Below, in pieces: positions 5,723 through 12,606 of a stretch of 13,890 nucleotides of DNA. The first letter of the stretch is position 1; each line of letters starts with the position of its first letter. Source of the stretch: Candidatus Falkowbacteria bacterium CG02_land_8_20_14_3_00_36_14 (lineage in GTDB: Bacteria > Patescibacteriota > Patescibacteriia > Patescibacteriales > UM-FILTER-36-11); contig PETS01000065.1 of assembly GCA_002781265.1 (NCBI GenBank), positions 1 to 13,890 on the forward strand. The letters are read 5' to 3'. The notes under the pieces were generated by a model, which made no database searches, was not told where the DNA came from, and worked only from the letters and a program-made list of their open reading frames with translations. The position numbers were made by a program, and so were the translations under genes.

Positions 5723-6430
5723 ATGTCAATAAAAAAGAAAAAAATAAAGGTGAGCGCAAAGGATATATTTGACAAGTATCTTGCCAATAGTTTGATTGGC
5801 AAGAACAGTTCTAATACTATAGAAATTTTTTGTATCTTGAATTATAACAATTTTTATAATTTAGCTCAAAAGTATAAACTTGAAGAACGGCAGATATCAT
5901 CGTTAATTGGATTTAAGGACGAATTTTTTGTTGGCGTTTTAATTGATCAAATTATTAAGGAGCAAAATCTTGGTAATAAATTCTACTGTAAAAAAATTAC
6001 CGCAAATGAAAAAAGTGGGTTGGCCGCTCGGGTTATAAAATTTAATGGTAAAGACAAGATTTTAACTATTGGTGGCGACTGTGTTATCTTTAGAAAATTA
6101 GACGATAAACCACTAATGATAATTGAGTGCAAAGAATATATTGACATGATAAGAATGAAAGAGTTGATTGGCGAATCAAGGGTTATAAAAGATGATGTTG
6201 CGGAATCAATAAATTTACTAAAAGGTATTAAGTTTTGTGTTTTTTCGGAGGTACTAGAATTAACTGAAGGTTGGGCACAGTTTCTTGATAAGTCTGATCT
6301 AAAACACCAGATAGACAAGATATTTGTAATCAGGGACGGTAAACGGAAAGATAAAGAAAATATGCCGGTTAAAGAAAATTTAATTAGGTTTAAAGAGTAT
6401 ATTGAAAATTTTATATTAGGTATTAAATAA
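5723..6430 (+). CDS. PD-(D/E)XK type II restriction endonuclease
   Basis: A 235-residue protein with a clear nuclease core: GGDCVIFRK (Asp119) followed by IIECKEYID (Glu135, Lys137), that is D-x15-E-C-K. The following helix DMIRMKELIGESRVIKDD is typical of restriction enzymes of this fold. I have a weak impression of similarity to the Bpu10I group, so the recognition sequence is unassigned. The N-terminus is lysine-rich and the body is mixed alpha/beta. It follows the XRE gene by 1 nt, and its stop codon overlaps the 3' end of the convergent LexA-methyltransferase gene by 8 nt. This places the nuclease beside a methylase and a controller, a complete type II layout. No frameshift or missing core residue is seen. 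The substrate is presumably unmethylated foreign DNA. Confidence 0.85.
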   Translation: MSIKKKKIKVSAKDIFDKYLANSLIGKNSSNTIEIFCILNYNNFYNLAQKYKLEERQISSLIGFKDEFFVGVLIDQIIKEQNLGNKFYCKKITANEKSGLAARVIKFNGKDKILTIGGDCVIFRKLDDKPLMIIECKEYIDMIRMKELIGESRVIKDDVAESINLLKGIKFCVFSEVLELTEGWAQFLDKSDLKHQIDKIFVIRDGKRKDKENMPVKENLIRFKEYIENFILGIK

Positions 6431-9101
6431 AAGAATTTACTATTTTTATTTCCTCTTCGTTTAATTCATACAGATTATAAATTAATTGATCAATATCTTT
6501 GTCTGTTTTGCTAAACTCTTTTTCGTCAGTAGATTTTAATATTTTTTCAACCAAGACGACAATATCAGATTGTTGTTTTTTTGTTGGTTTTGCGATAGGC
6601 AAACTGTAGAGATACCCGATTAAATAGTGCAGATATCCGCCAGCGACATGGGTGCCTTTATATATATTTCCGTAATAGTAATGAAGTAATTTTGAATTCA
6701 AAAGTGCGAGGAAAAATTTTAGGTTAAAATCATTTTTTAGATTATCGTTTAAACTTGCCACAAAAAAAGTGTCTTTACAATAAAAATTTTTATCGTCATA
6801 TGTTGCTCGTAACCTTAAGGCATTTTGACAAATTATTAATTTTTCCTGTTCAAATAGACTTTTTGGAGGCAGTTGATTTTTATGTTTTTTGGCGAGCTCC
6901 ACGTTGTAATCTATCCACCACCCACCCCATTTTAGTTTATATCTATTTATGTCGTCATTACCGGCAAAAGATTTTCCACCGATTAATTTTTTAGCGTATT
7001 CAGACTGTGGATTTTTAGGAAATAAAAACTTTTCCCTTAAGCCAGATGCATGAAATGATATTGTCCATTTGATTGTTAAATAGTTATCTAGCGTTTTATA
7101 TTGATTGCTTAACAGTTTTACTAATAATGAGTTTTGTTTTTTATCATTTGGCAATATAAAGAAAACAAAGTCGTCTCTTTTATATGCTTCTTGTTTTATT
7201 ATACTATTATCAAAATTTTTATTTTTTAGGTCTGCGGTGCTAGAAATTTTTTTAGCCGTCTTAATTATACTATTATTTTTGGGTTTTTTGTTATCTATAA
7301 TCAAGATCACTGGATAAACAGAAACATTTTCAAAAACTTCGCATTCTGATACATCAATTATTTCTTTTATGGAGTATTTATTTAATAGCTCCTCGCGCAT
7401 TTTTTTGGCGTAATTGGCTATTAAAAATTTATTAGGAATAATGTAACCAAATTCGCCGCCATTTTTTAATAAGCGCAGTCCTTTATCAATAAAACATACA
7501 AATAAATCGAAAGCCCCGCTGGCTATAGTGGGACAAGTGTTAGTGCATAATTTTTTTGTTTCTTTGTCCATTTTTTTTGCCTCTAAATATGGTGGGTTGC
7601 CCACCACAAAATCAAAACCATCAACAAATTTACCAGCTTTATTTTTAATATCTTTTATTTCTTGTTCTTCTGCGTTTAATAAAGAAGGTGTTTCTATTGT
7701 GTTTGTTTGGAATATTTTAATTTTTGGCACTTGATATTTAGGATTATTCTGTTTTGCCTCAACAATAATATCTAATAATTGTACTAAAATATTAGTTTCG
7801 GCCAAATAACAAGCAAATGGATTAATGTCTAGACCATAAATACTATTAATTACCTTATTTATAATTAATTCTTTATCGGCAATTTTTTTTAGTTTATTGA
7901 TTAATCTATTTGCCGCGCGCGTAGTAAAGCCTCCGGATCCACATGAAATATCAATAATTTTTTTGTCCTCAATATTACTAGTGTATCCCGTTTGGTCTAA
8001 AATATAATCAATAACCACTTCTGGAGTATAGAATTGCCCTAATTTTTTTCTTTCCTCGCGAGTTATAAACTGTTCATATAATTTTCCAAGTATATCGCGA
8101 TCAATTTGTGCAAAATTATATTTATTAAAGGCATTAGTAATCTCCTGAAGAAAGAAGTCGCTCGGCTTATACCAGTCAAAAATATTATTGGTAAAAATAT
8201 GAGAATAAATTTGTCGTGCTTCTTGTTTAAGAGACATTAATTGTTGCCAACTCTGGATAATTTCAAAATTTAGTAAGCATTTATCTTTACAAACCCAAAG
8301 CAGAATTAACTCATTTAAAAAGGTGTATCCTGTTTCCAAACAGAATTTATCTTGATCCGGTTTATTTTCGGTTTTTTGCCATATTTCAAATTCTTTGTTT
8401 GGTATAAAGTTTGTCTTTATTTCCTCTTGAGCTTTTATTATAAGTTGTTTAAGCTCATCGTTAAAAGTAAATAAATTTAATATCTGGTCTAGATTTCTAC
8501 GAGTTTCATAATTTCTCATTACAGAGATAACCTTACCTTGTACAATAATCTGTTTAACTGTAATAGCAGGAATTGTCGGATTGGCTGGTTGTAGTTTAAA
8601 ACCACCTACAATTTTATATATTTTTTTCAAAGTAACCTCGTTGTCATTTATGAGGGCTACAACGGTATCGCCGTTTTCAGCGGTGTTTTGTTTTCTAATA
8701 ACTACATTGTCTCCATCGAAAATGCCTTCCTGTATCATACTATTGCCCCTGACTTTTAAAACAAAATGTTCTCCCGATTTAGATAGCAAGTTTTTTGGAA
8801 CCGTGATGGTTTCATATTCTTCAAATACTTCAATCGGTTGACCCGCTGCAATCGTGCCGAGTAAAGGAATCCCAACTATATCTTCACTTTTTGTTTTTAA
8901 CTCGAGTCCCCTTGATAAGTTATTATTTTTTATTAAAAAATCTTTTTTAATTAATGCTTCTACGTGCTGATGAACCGTAGAAAGCGCAGATAATCTAAAA
9001 TGTTTTTTAATCTCTTCAAAAGTGGGGGATATACTATGTTTTTTTATATATTCACCTATGAAGTCTAAAATTTGTTTTTGTCTCTTGGTTGGAGTAGGCA
9101 T
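6423..9101 (-). CDS. LexA repressor fused to Eco57I/TaqI-like N6-adenine DNA methyltransferase
   Basis: A single uninterrupted frame of 892 residues from ATG 9101; a GTG at 9125 would give 900. Residues 1-65 are a LexA winged helix (PTKRQKQILDFIGEY, STVHQHVEAL). Residues 75-198 are a peptidase S24 domain with cleavage site Ala86-Gly87 (GTIAAGQP), Ser121 (RGNSM) and Lys159 (EVTLKK), spaced as in E. coli LexA. The LexA part ends normally at VISVMRNY (~198). After a helical region (200-340) come methylase motifs: X GQFYTP (355-360), I DISCGSGGF (384-392), II YGLDINPFA (422-430), IV NPPY (502-505). A TaqI-like specificity region includes KLIGGKSFAGNDDINRYK (705-722). NPPY indicates N6-adenine methylation. 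I chose ATG because LexA proteins normally start there. An ATG at LexA residue ~195 (codon ending at 8517) could allow internal initiation. The fusion is highly unusual: normally these are separate genes. It converges on the endonuclease gene, so it is presumably the cognate methylase. Confidence 0.9.
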   Translation of the reverse strand: MPTPTKRQKQILDFIGEYIKKHSISPTFEEIKKHFRLSALSTVHQHVEALIKKDFLIKNNNLSRGLELKTKSEDIVGIPLLGTIAAGQPIEVFEEYETITVPKNLLSKSGEHFVLKVRGNSMIQEGIFDGDNVVIRKQNTAENGDTVVALINDNEVTLKKIYKIVGGFKLQPANPTIPAITVKQIIVQGKVISVMRNYETRRNLDQILNLFTFNDELKQLIIKAQEEIKTNFIPNKEFEIWQKTENKPDQDKFCLETGYTFLNELILLWVCKDKCLLNFEIIQSWQQLMSLKQEARQIYSHIFTNNIFDWYKPSDFFLQEITNAFNKYNFAQIDRDILGKLYEQFITREERKKLGQFYTPEVVIDYILDQTGYTSNIEDKKIIDISCGSGGFTTRAANRLINKLKKIADKELIINKVINSIYGLDINPFACYLAETNILVQLLDIIVEAKQNNPKYQVPKIKIFQTNTIETPSLLNAEEQEIKDIKNKAGKFVDGFDFVVGNPPYLEAKKMDKETKKLCTNTCPTIASGAFDLFVCFIDKGLRLLKNGGEFGYIIPNKFLIANYAKKMREELLNKYSIKEIIDVSECEVFENVSVYPVILIIDNKKPKNNSIIKTAKKISSTADLKNKNFDNSIIKQEAYKRDDFVFFILPNDKKQNSLLVKLLSNQYKTLDNYLTIKWTISFHASGLREKFLFPKNPQSEYAKKLIGGKSFAGNDDINRYKLKWGGWWIDYNVELAKKHKNQLPPKSLFEQEKLIICQNALRLRATYDDKNFYCKDTFFVASLNDNLKNDFNLKFFLALLNSKLLHYYYGNIYKGTHVAGGYLHYLIGYLYSLPIAKPTKKQQSDIVVLVEKILKSTDEKEFSKTDKDIDQLIYNLYELNEEEIKIVNSFI

Positions 9102-9138
9102 AAATATTTGACTAATTTTATCCACATGTTATATTTAT

Positions 9139-9167
9139 AGTATATACCGAAAATTTACCGAAGTCAA
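9139..9167 (-). promoter_or_regulatory. lexA-methyltransferase promoter with direct-repeat operator
   Basis: On the minus strand: -35 TTGACT (9162-9167), exact 17-nt spacer, -10 TATACT (9139-9144). The spacer region contains two copies of TTCGGTA (plus-strand TACCGAA at 9145-9151 and 9156-9162) separated by AATT, an 11-bp period that puts both copies on one helix face. A protein bound here would occlude the promoter. The obvious candidate is the LexA domain encoded immediately downstream, although the site is not a known Bacillus or E. coli LexA box. Predicted start near 9132 leaves a ~30-nt leader to ATG 9101 without a Shine-Dalgarno sequence. Confidence 0.7.
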
Positions 9168-9184
9168 AAATTAATTTAGATTAT

Positions 9185-9361
9185 ATGCCAACTCAACTTT
9201 ATCCACGTCAAGTTAAGGATTTAGAAAAAGCCTATGAAGATATTAATAAATTAAGTACAAATGCAAGGGGCATAAAAATTGCTACATGGGTAACGGCAAT
9301 CTCTACTTTAGCGATAGCAATTGTTGGGATTATTACTTTTATTATACAATTATTAAGATAG
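9185..9361 (+). CDS. Small single-span membrane protein (58 aa)
   Basis: The ATG at 9185 opens a 58-codon frame ending at TAG 9359-9361. The N-terminal half (MPTQLYPRQVKDLEKAYEDI) is charged and probably helical. Residues 33-57 form one hydrophobic membrane helix rich in Ala, Ile and Thr, ending in LLR. No family is recognised. It is transcribed divergently from the LexA-methyltransferase gene, with 83 nt between start codons, so a protein bound to the repeats in that gap could affect both. It lies 46 nt before the HEPN-like gene and may be cotranscribed with it. Membrane proteins of this size are common partners in defence modules, but that is only a contextual hint. No Shine-Dalgarno sequence is evident. 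Confidence 0.6.
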   Translation: MPTQLYPRQVKDLEKAYEDINKLSTNARGIKIATWVTAISTLAIAIVGIITFIIQLLR

Positions 9362-9407
9362 TTTTATATTATGCATCCTCTAAATAATAAAGGGGCATGA
9401 AATATTT

Positions 9408-9836
9408 ATGGAAAAAATAATAGGAGAAAGAAATCGTATTATTGCGCTCAATCTTTCTTTAAGATTTGCGAAAGAATATCTTGAAATGCTTTATAAAATG
9501 CGAAAAAATTATACTACAGATGAAATTCAAGAATCAACAAAATTAACGATTATTCAAAGAGCATTATGGACATCATTGATTATTGAGATAGGTCGCTTGT
9601 TTGATACTTATGAAACAAAAAATAAAAAGGTTATTTCATTTAAAAAAATAAAGTCTTTGGAAAAAGATATTAATAATATTCATAGTGAAGCAATTATAGG
9701 TAAGATAATAAATACTAGAAAAACTTTTACGGCTCATTGGGGAAAGAAAAAAGATAAAGTTGTTTCGGTTGACGAGGTGTGTAATTCAAATTTAGGGACG
9801 CTACTAGAAAAAATAGAAAAACTTAAAATCGCCTAA
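9408..9836 (+). CDS. All-helical protein with possible HEPN (AbiU2-like) RNase motif
   Basis: A 142-residue, lysine-rich, almost entirely helical protein. Residues 104-110 read RKTFTAH, an R-x5-H motif following a helix (IIGKIINT), which fits the R-x4-6-H signature of HEPN ribonucleases. It is preceded by LWTSLIIEIGRLFDTYE, like the first conserved helix of AbiU2-type HEPN proteins. If correct, it may act as an RNA-cleaving toxin or abortive-infection effector; no nucleotidyltransferase antitoxin is next to it. The start ATG 9408 has AAGGGG about 12 nt upstream. An earlier ATG at 9397 stops after seven codons. It follows the 58-aa membrane protein gene. HEPN assignment rests on motif and helix pattern only. 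Confidence 0.65.
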   Translation: MEKIIGERNRIIALNLSLRFAKEYLEMLYKMRKNYTTDEIQESTKLTIIQRALWTSLIIEIGRLFDTYETKNKKVISFKKIKSLEKDINNIHSEAIIGKIINTRKTFTAHWGKKKDKVVSVDEVCNSNLGTLLEKIEKLKIA

Positions 9837-9966
9837 AGCCGGGCTTTGCCCGCGGGGAAATCATTGCTTTTAAAAGCGGGGGTGGGCGCTTTTAAAACCT
9901 TTTTTTCTTGTCCTCCATAGCTTTAGCGTAGGAGGAGAATTCAATTCGAGCTGAGGCGTAAAATCC

Positions 9967-10014
9967 GAGCAACGAAAAATAACCTGATTTTATGCGGGTT
10001 ATTTTTAGTTGCTC
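9967..10014. terminator. Large stem-loop, possible bidirectional terminator
   Basis: Arms 9967-9984 and 9997-10014 pair over 18 bp with one mismatch (GAGCAAC, then AAAAATAACC), with a 12-nt loop. A-rich and T-rich segments lie inside the stem, as in the 52-nt palindrome at 4600-4651, which has the same GAGCA and AAAAATAAC blocks. The loop (9986-9995) is also complementary to an upstream segment 9956-9965 (10 bp including one G-U), so an alternative or pseudoknotted fold is possible. Confidence 0.55.
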
Positions 10015-10052
10015 CAGTGCGAGTATTAGGATCGATTAACTTATCAACATAT

Positions 10053-10081
10053 AACGATAAATACATATTTACAAACGATAA
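10053..10081 (+). promoter_or_regulatory. Direct repeats AACGATAA before the DUF2975-XRE operon
   Basis: Two exact copies of AACGATAA (10053-10060, 10074-10081) are 21 bp apart, two helical turns, followed by a partial GCGATA copy (10082-10087). They lie 45-73 nt before the operon's first ATG. They may be the site of the XRE protein encoded second in the operon. I could not define a convincing -35/-10 pair. Confidence 0.4.
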
Positions 10082-10125
10082 GCGATAGATTAGCTGTAAT
10101 TATTACTATTAACCCAAAATCATCT

Positions 10126-10605
10126 ATGAAAAAAAGCTCAACAATATTTCTTCAGGTAGCCATTGTGCTCATCGGAATGGTGGCGCTTGCAGCTATGATT
10201 CGGTTTCCCTTAACCGAGGGAAGAGCTGTAAACTTAGACCTGTTAAGTATTTACTCTGATCCGTTCATAGTGTATGGGTACCTAGCGTCTATCCCATTTT
10301 TTGTTGCACTGTATCAAGCGTTTAAGTTACTCGAATACATCGGGCAAAATAAAGTATTCTCATTAAATTCTGTGAAAGCTTTAAGGACTATAAAATATTG
10401 CGCAATCATATTAAGCACCTTAATTGTAATGGCAATACTGTACATAAGGATATTTCATAGTAAAGATGACGATCCAGCGGGCGCTATTGCTATGGGTATT
10501 CTCACGATTTTTACCTCTATAGTGATCGCTGCTGCGGCTGCTGTTTTCGAAAAACTTTTACAAACGGCCGTAGATATTAAGTCTGAAAACGACTTAACAG
10601 TTTAA
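10126..10605 (+). CDS. DUF2975 family membrane protein
   Basis: A 159-residue protein with four predicted membrane helices at about 7-25, 46-66, 89-109 and 118-141. Short loops include the characteristic YIGQNKVFSLNSVKALRTIKY between helices 2 and 3. That loop, the four-helix layout and the small XRE gene immediately downstream identify DUF2975, a family almost always paired with such a regulator. The molecular role is unknown; membrane-sensor or bacteriocin-immunity-like roles have been suggested for comparable pairs, which I cannot confirm here. The N-terminus is basic (MKKSS), consistent with membrane insertion. The next gene starts 10 nt after the stop, so the two are cotranscribed. Confidence 0.85.
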   Translation: MKKSSTIFLQVAIVLIGMVALAAMIRFPLTEGRAVNLDLLSIYSDPFIVYGYLASIPFFVALYQAFKLLEYIGQNKVFSLNSVKALRTIKYCAIILSTLIVMAILYIRIFHSKDDDPAGAIAMGILTIFTSIVIAAAAAVFEKLLQTAVDIKSENDLTV

Positions 10606-10615
10606 AGAAAATAAT

Positions 10616-10819
10616 ATGGCAATTATTATAAACATCGATGTGATGCTGGCTAAGAGAAAAATGAGCGTTATTGAACTTGCGGAGAGGGTCGGAATAACGA
10701 TGGCAAATATTTCCGTCTTGAAAAACGGCAAGGCAAAAGCGATCCGGCTATCGACGCTGGAAGCAATTTGCAAGGCTTTAGATTGTCATCCTGGGGATAT
10801 TTTGGAAAATAAAAAGTAA
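10616..10819 (+). CDS. Small XRE-family regulator paired with DUF2975 (YozG-like)
   Basis: A 67-residue Cro/C1-type helix-turn-helix protein. MLAKRKMSVIELAERVGITMANISVLKNG spans helices 1-3, followed by KAKAIRLSTLEAICKALDCHPGDILE, the typical end of the YozG/HTH_26 group. It has no sensor or dimerisation extension. Its coupling to a DUF2975 gene is a recurring arrangement. It probably represses its own operon; the AACGATAA repeats at 10053-10081 are candidate sites. The ATG at 10616 lies 10 nt after the preceding stop; AAAGAAA before it is at best a weak ribosome binding site. Confidence 0.88.
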   Translation: MAIIINIDVMLAKRKMSVIELAERVGITMANISVLKNGKAKAIRLSTLEAICKALDCHPGDILENKK

Positions 10820-11064
10820 TGAGAAAGTTTTTTAAATATACTACCTAATCTTATCTAAAACCGTTCGGAAGCTGTCCAGATATGCGAGCAGAATAGGAAT
10901 ACCTCAAATCCTTTTAAAAACACTATGACCGATAGACGTTAAAAAATGTAAATTTCAAAAAAATTCTAAAATATTGCCTCAGATTGGTTCTAGAAAGAAA
11001 TGGTTGATAGTCTAGGCCATCCTTTCGAGAAATTAAGAGAGGTAAAATTGCTTAAAATGAATTT
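10820..11064. other. Intergenic gap without recognised genes
   Basis: About 245 nt follow the XRE gene. I see no gene of convincing length or composition, no clear terminator directly after the XRE stop, and no RNA gene fold that I recognise. Base composition is slightly less AT-rich at about 10860-10930 than in neighbouring genes, which might mark a decayed fragment. Confidence 0.4.
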
Positions 11065-11103
11065 AATAATAATCATCCAATAAATTAATGGATGATTATT
11101 ATT
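11065..11103 (-). terminator. Rho-independent terminator of the radical SAM-CYTH operon
   Basis: Perfect 15-bp AT-rich inverted repeat (11065-11079 with 11089-11103, 9-nt loop), 12 nt beyond the CYTH stop. T-rich sequence follows on the plus strand (11102-11106), and the minus-strand exit is T/A-rich, so it may act in both directions. Confidence 0.65.
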
Positions 11104-11115
11104 TTTCTAATTATT

Positions 11116-11670
11116 TTATTTATTGATTTTATTTATAACTAGTTGAACATACCCTTTATTTATTACATTATTTTCATTAATTCCCAATAATTTTAATAAA
11201 TCTAAAATTTCACTTTTAATTTTAACAATCTCTTTTTCGTTGCCGTTTTTTTCAACTTCAATAAATTGGCCTAAATCTCGAATATTATCAATATTTATTT
11301 CAAATTTTTTATATTCGAAGCTCTGCCGAACTTTATCTATTAAACAATAATAGTCATATCCACTGTCTAGTAAAAGATTTTCTAGTTTATCAGGGTTTAT
11401 AATTTCGGTATCAAAATCTTGCCAAGCAATATCATCTTGTTTTTTTGGAGCTTTTGACTTAAATGTAAGTATGGCGGTATTTTTATTTTTATAATTTTTT
11501 CTAATTCTAATAATAAGCTTTCTATCTTTGTCGTTTTCATGTTTAAAATATGTATCAACCTGTCTTTCTTGAGATTTAGTTTCATAAATATTTTCGAGTT
11601 GACTTAATTTTTTTTCTAAAAATTTTAAATCATTTATTTTTGCCCTTAACTCAATTTCCATATTATTCAT
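11116..11670 (-). CDS. CYTH domain protein (CyaB/thiamine-triphosphatase-like)
   Basis: A 184-residue protein with CYTH landmarks along its length: EIELRAKI near the start (the ExExK/R strand, with Arg at the third position), IIRIRK (R-x-R), AILTFKSK (basic strand), FIEVEK (ExE) and a C-terminal GYVQL block. CYTH enzymes hydrolyse or cyclise triphosphorylated substrates in a metal-dependent tunnel: thiamine triphosphate, polyphosphate, or ATP in CyaB-type cyclases. The substrate cannot be told from sequence. ATG 11670 overlaps the radical SAM stop (ATGAATAA, 8 nt), so translation is coupled. An in-frame ATG at 11661 would place the first motif right at the N-terminus and is equally plausible. 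Overlap with a radical SAM gene suggests one pathway, possibly on a nucleotide. Confidence 0.85.
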   Translation of the reverse strand: MNNMEIELRAKINDLKFLEKKLSQLENIYETKSQERQVDTYFKHENDKDRKLIIRIRKNYKNKNTAILTFKSKAPKKQDDIAWQDFDTEIINPDKLENLLLDSGYDYYCLIDKVRQSFEYKKFEINIDNIRDLGQFIEVEKNGNEKEIVKIKSEILDLLKLLGINENNVINKGYVQLVINKINK

Positions 11671-12601
11671 TTAATAAATTATTTATTTCTTTTAGTTGGT
11701 TTGATTCTAAAAATTCTTCAAGGGGCATATAACTTTTTTCATCCTTTCTATCAATGCATAATCTGACATAAAATTTACCATCCTTTTGCTCAAGCCTAAT
11801 ACCGTAAAATTGCTCGGTGCAAGATTCCTTACATCCCTCACATAATGTTTTTAATTTATTATTACGTATTTCTTTTATACCAAACTCGAAACCATCTTTG
11901 TCTTTATAATATGACGTTTTACTAGAGCTACCTGTTACTATTTTTTCTTTAAATTTTTCAGCTTGCAGTATGTCTTCTGATATTTTTTTCAAAGCAACTA
12001 TGGATATTTGTCCATTACCTAAATCATTCAAAAATCTAACGCTAATATTATTTTTTTTTGCAAAATCATAAATTTCTTTTGCGCGCTCAATATCATCTTC
12101 TGTGCTTATGACAGTATTTAATTTTATGTTTATGTTTAATTCTTTTGCCCTAGCAATAATTTTTTTTTGTTTTTCTATACATTTTTTTGCCCAGTATAAA
12201 TCTTTCTTATTTTGTGTTTTTATAAAATTTTCCGGAGTTAAAGCATGAATGCTGAAATTAAAACTTTTTATACCGCTGTCAATTAATTTTTTAAATCTTA
12301 GTTCGCTAAATTGAGCATTACTAGTTGTCTTTACTTCTAGCCCCATAGAACTTAAACCCTCTGATATTTCTTCCAATCTAGAATTAGAAGATGGTTCACC
12401 TCCGGAAAAATGAACCTCTTTTAAGTTTAAAGCGCCAGTTAATTTTTTCATATTGTCTTCAGTGGCTTGATTCCATCTTATATCATCAATATCCCAGCTA
12501 CCTTCTTTATGACAAAATGTACACTCCCAGGGGCAACGATTGGTTACCTTTAGTCGAATTGAGCTATTTTTTTCAGTCTCTATCAAAGGTTGTTCATGCA
12601 T
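11663..12601 (-). CDS. MoaA-like radical SAM enzyme with extra C-terminal cysteine cluster
   Basis: A 312-residue protein from ATG 12601. The radical SAM motif is CPWECTFC (C-x3-C-x2-C, Cys23/27/30) following IRLKVTNR, the layout of MoaA-type enzymes. SAM-binding GGEP is at 67-70 within VHFSGGEPS. A C-terminal set, CEGCKESC (254, 257, 261) with Cys282 in VRLCIDR, resembles the auxiliary [4Fe-4S] site of MoaA, including the GIRL and DGK residues between. MoaA makes the molybdenum cofactor precursor from GTP, but no other moa gene is here and key regions differ, so I do not call it MoaA. A TTG at 12613 is an alternative start inside the TTGACAAAT repeats, hence less likely. It overlaps the CYTH gene by 8 nt, and its partners suggest small-molecule or nucleotide chemistry. 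Confidence 0.85.
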   Translation of the reverse strand: MHEQPLIETEKNSSIRLKVTNRCPWECTFCHKEGSWDIDDIRWNQATEDNMKKLTGALNLKEVHFSGGEPSSNSRLEEISEGLSSMGLEVKTTSNAQFSELRFKKLIDSGIKSFNFSIHALTPENFIKTQNKKDLYWAKKCIEKQKKIIARAKELNINIKLNTVISTEDDIERAKEIYDFAKKNNISVRFLNDLGNGQISIVALKKISEDILQAEKFKEKIVTGSSSKTSYYKDKDGFEFGIKEIRNNKLKTLCEGCKESCTEQFYGIRLEQKDGKFYVRLCIDRKDEKSYMPLEEFLESNQLKEINNLLNE

Positions 12602-12606
12602 ATTAT

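Larger units (their letters stand above)
9837..10125. other. Intergenic region with stacked hairpins
   Basis: No gene is seen. In order: CGGGC-TTT-GCCCG (9840-9852), just after the HEPN-like gene; GCTTTTAAAAGC, a 12-nt palindrome, followed by a second GCTTTTAAAA copy; a TCCTCC...GGAGGA hairpin (about 9911-9936) containing the GCTTTAGC core seen in REP-like repeats; a large terminator-like stem-loop (9967-10014); then the AACGATAA repeats preceding the DUF2975 gene. Confidence 0.55.

Noticed and set aside
7105..7317. Plus-strand frames inside the methyltransferase gene (also 6755-6994, 7528-7734, 8581-8841)
   Set aside because: Antisense shadows of a gene with strong motif support; low-complexity hydrophobic translations.
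9102..9125. GTG start of the LexA-methylase at 9125
   Set aside because: Possible, but it lies only about 7 nt from the predicted transcription start, and LexA proteins typically begin at the MPTPTKRQ-like segment, so ATG 9101 is preferred.
11663..12601. Viperin-type antiviral radical SAM enzyme
   Set aside because: The cysteine motif CPWECTFC and C-terminal cysteine set resemble MoaA-like enzymes; I see no viperin-specific segments.
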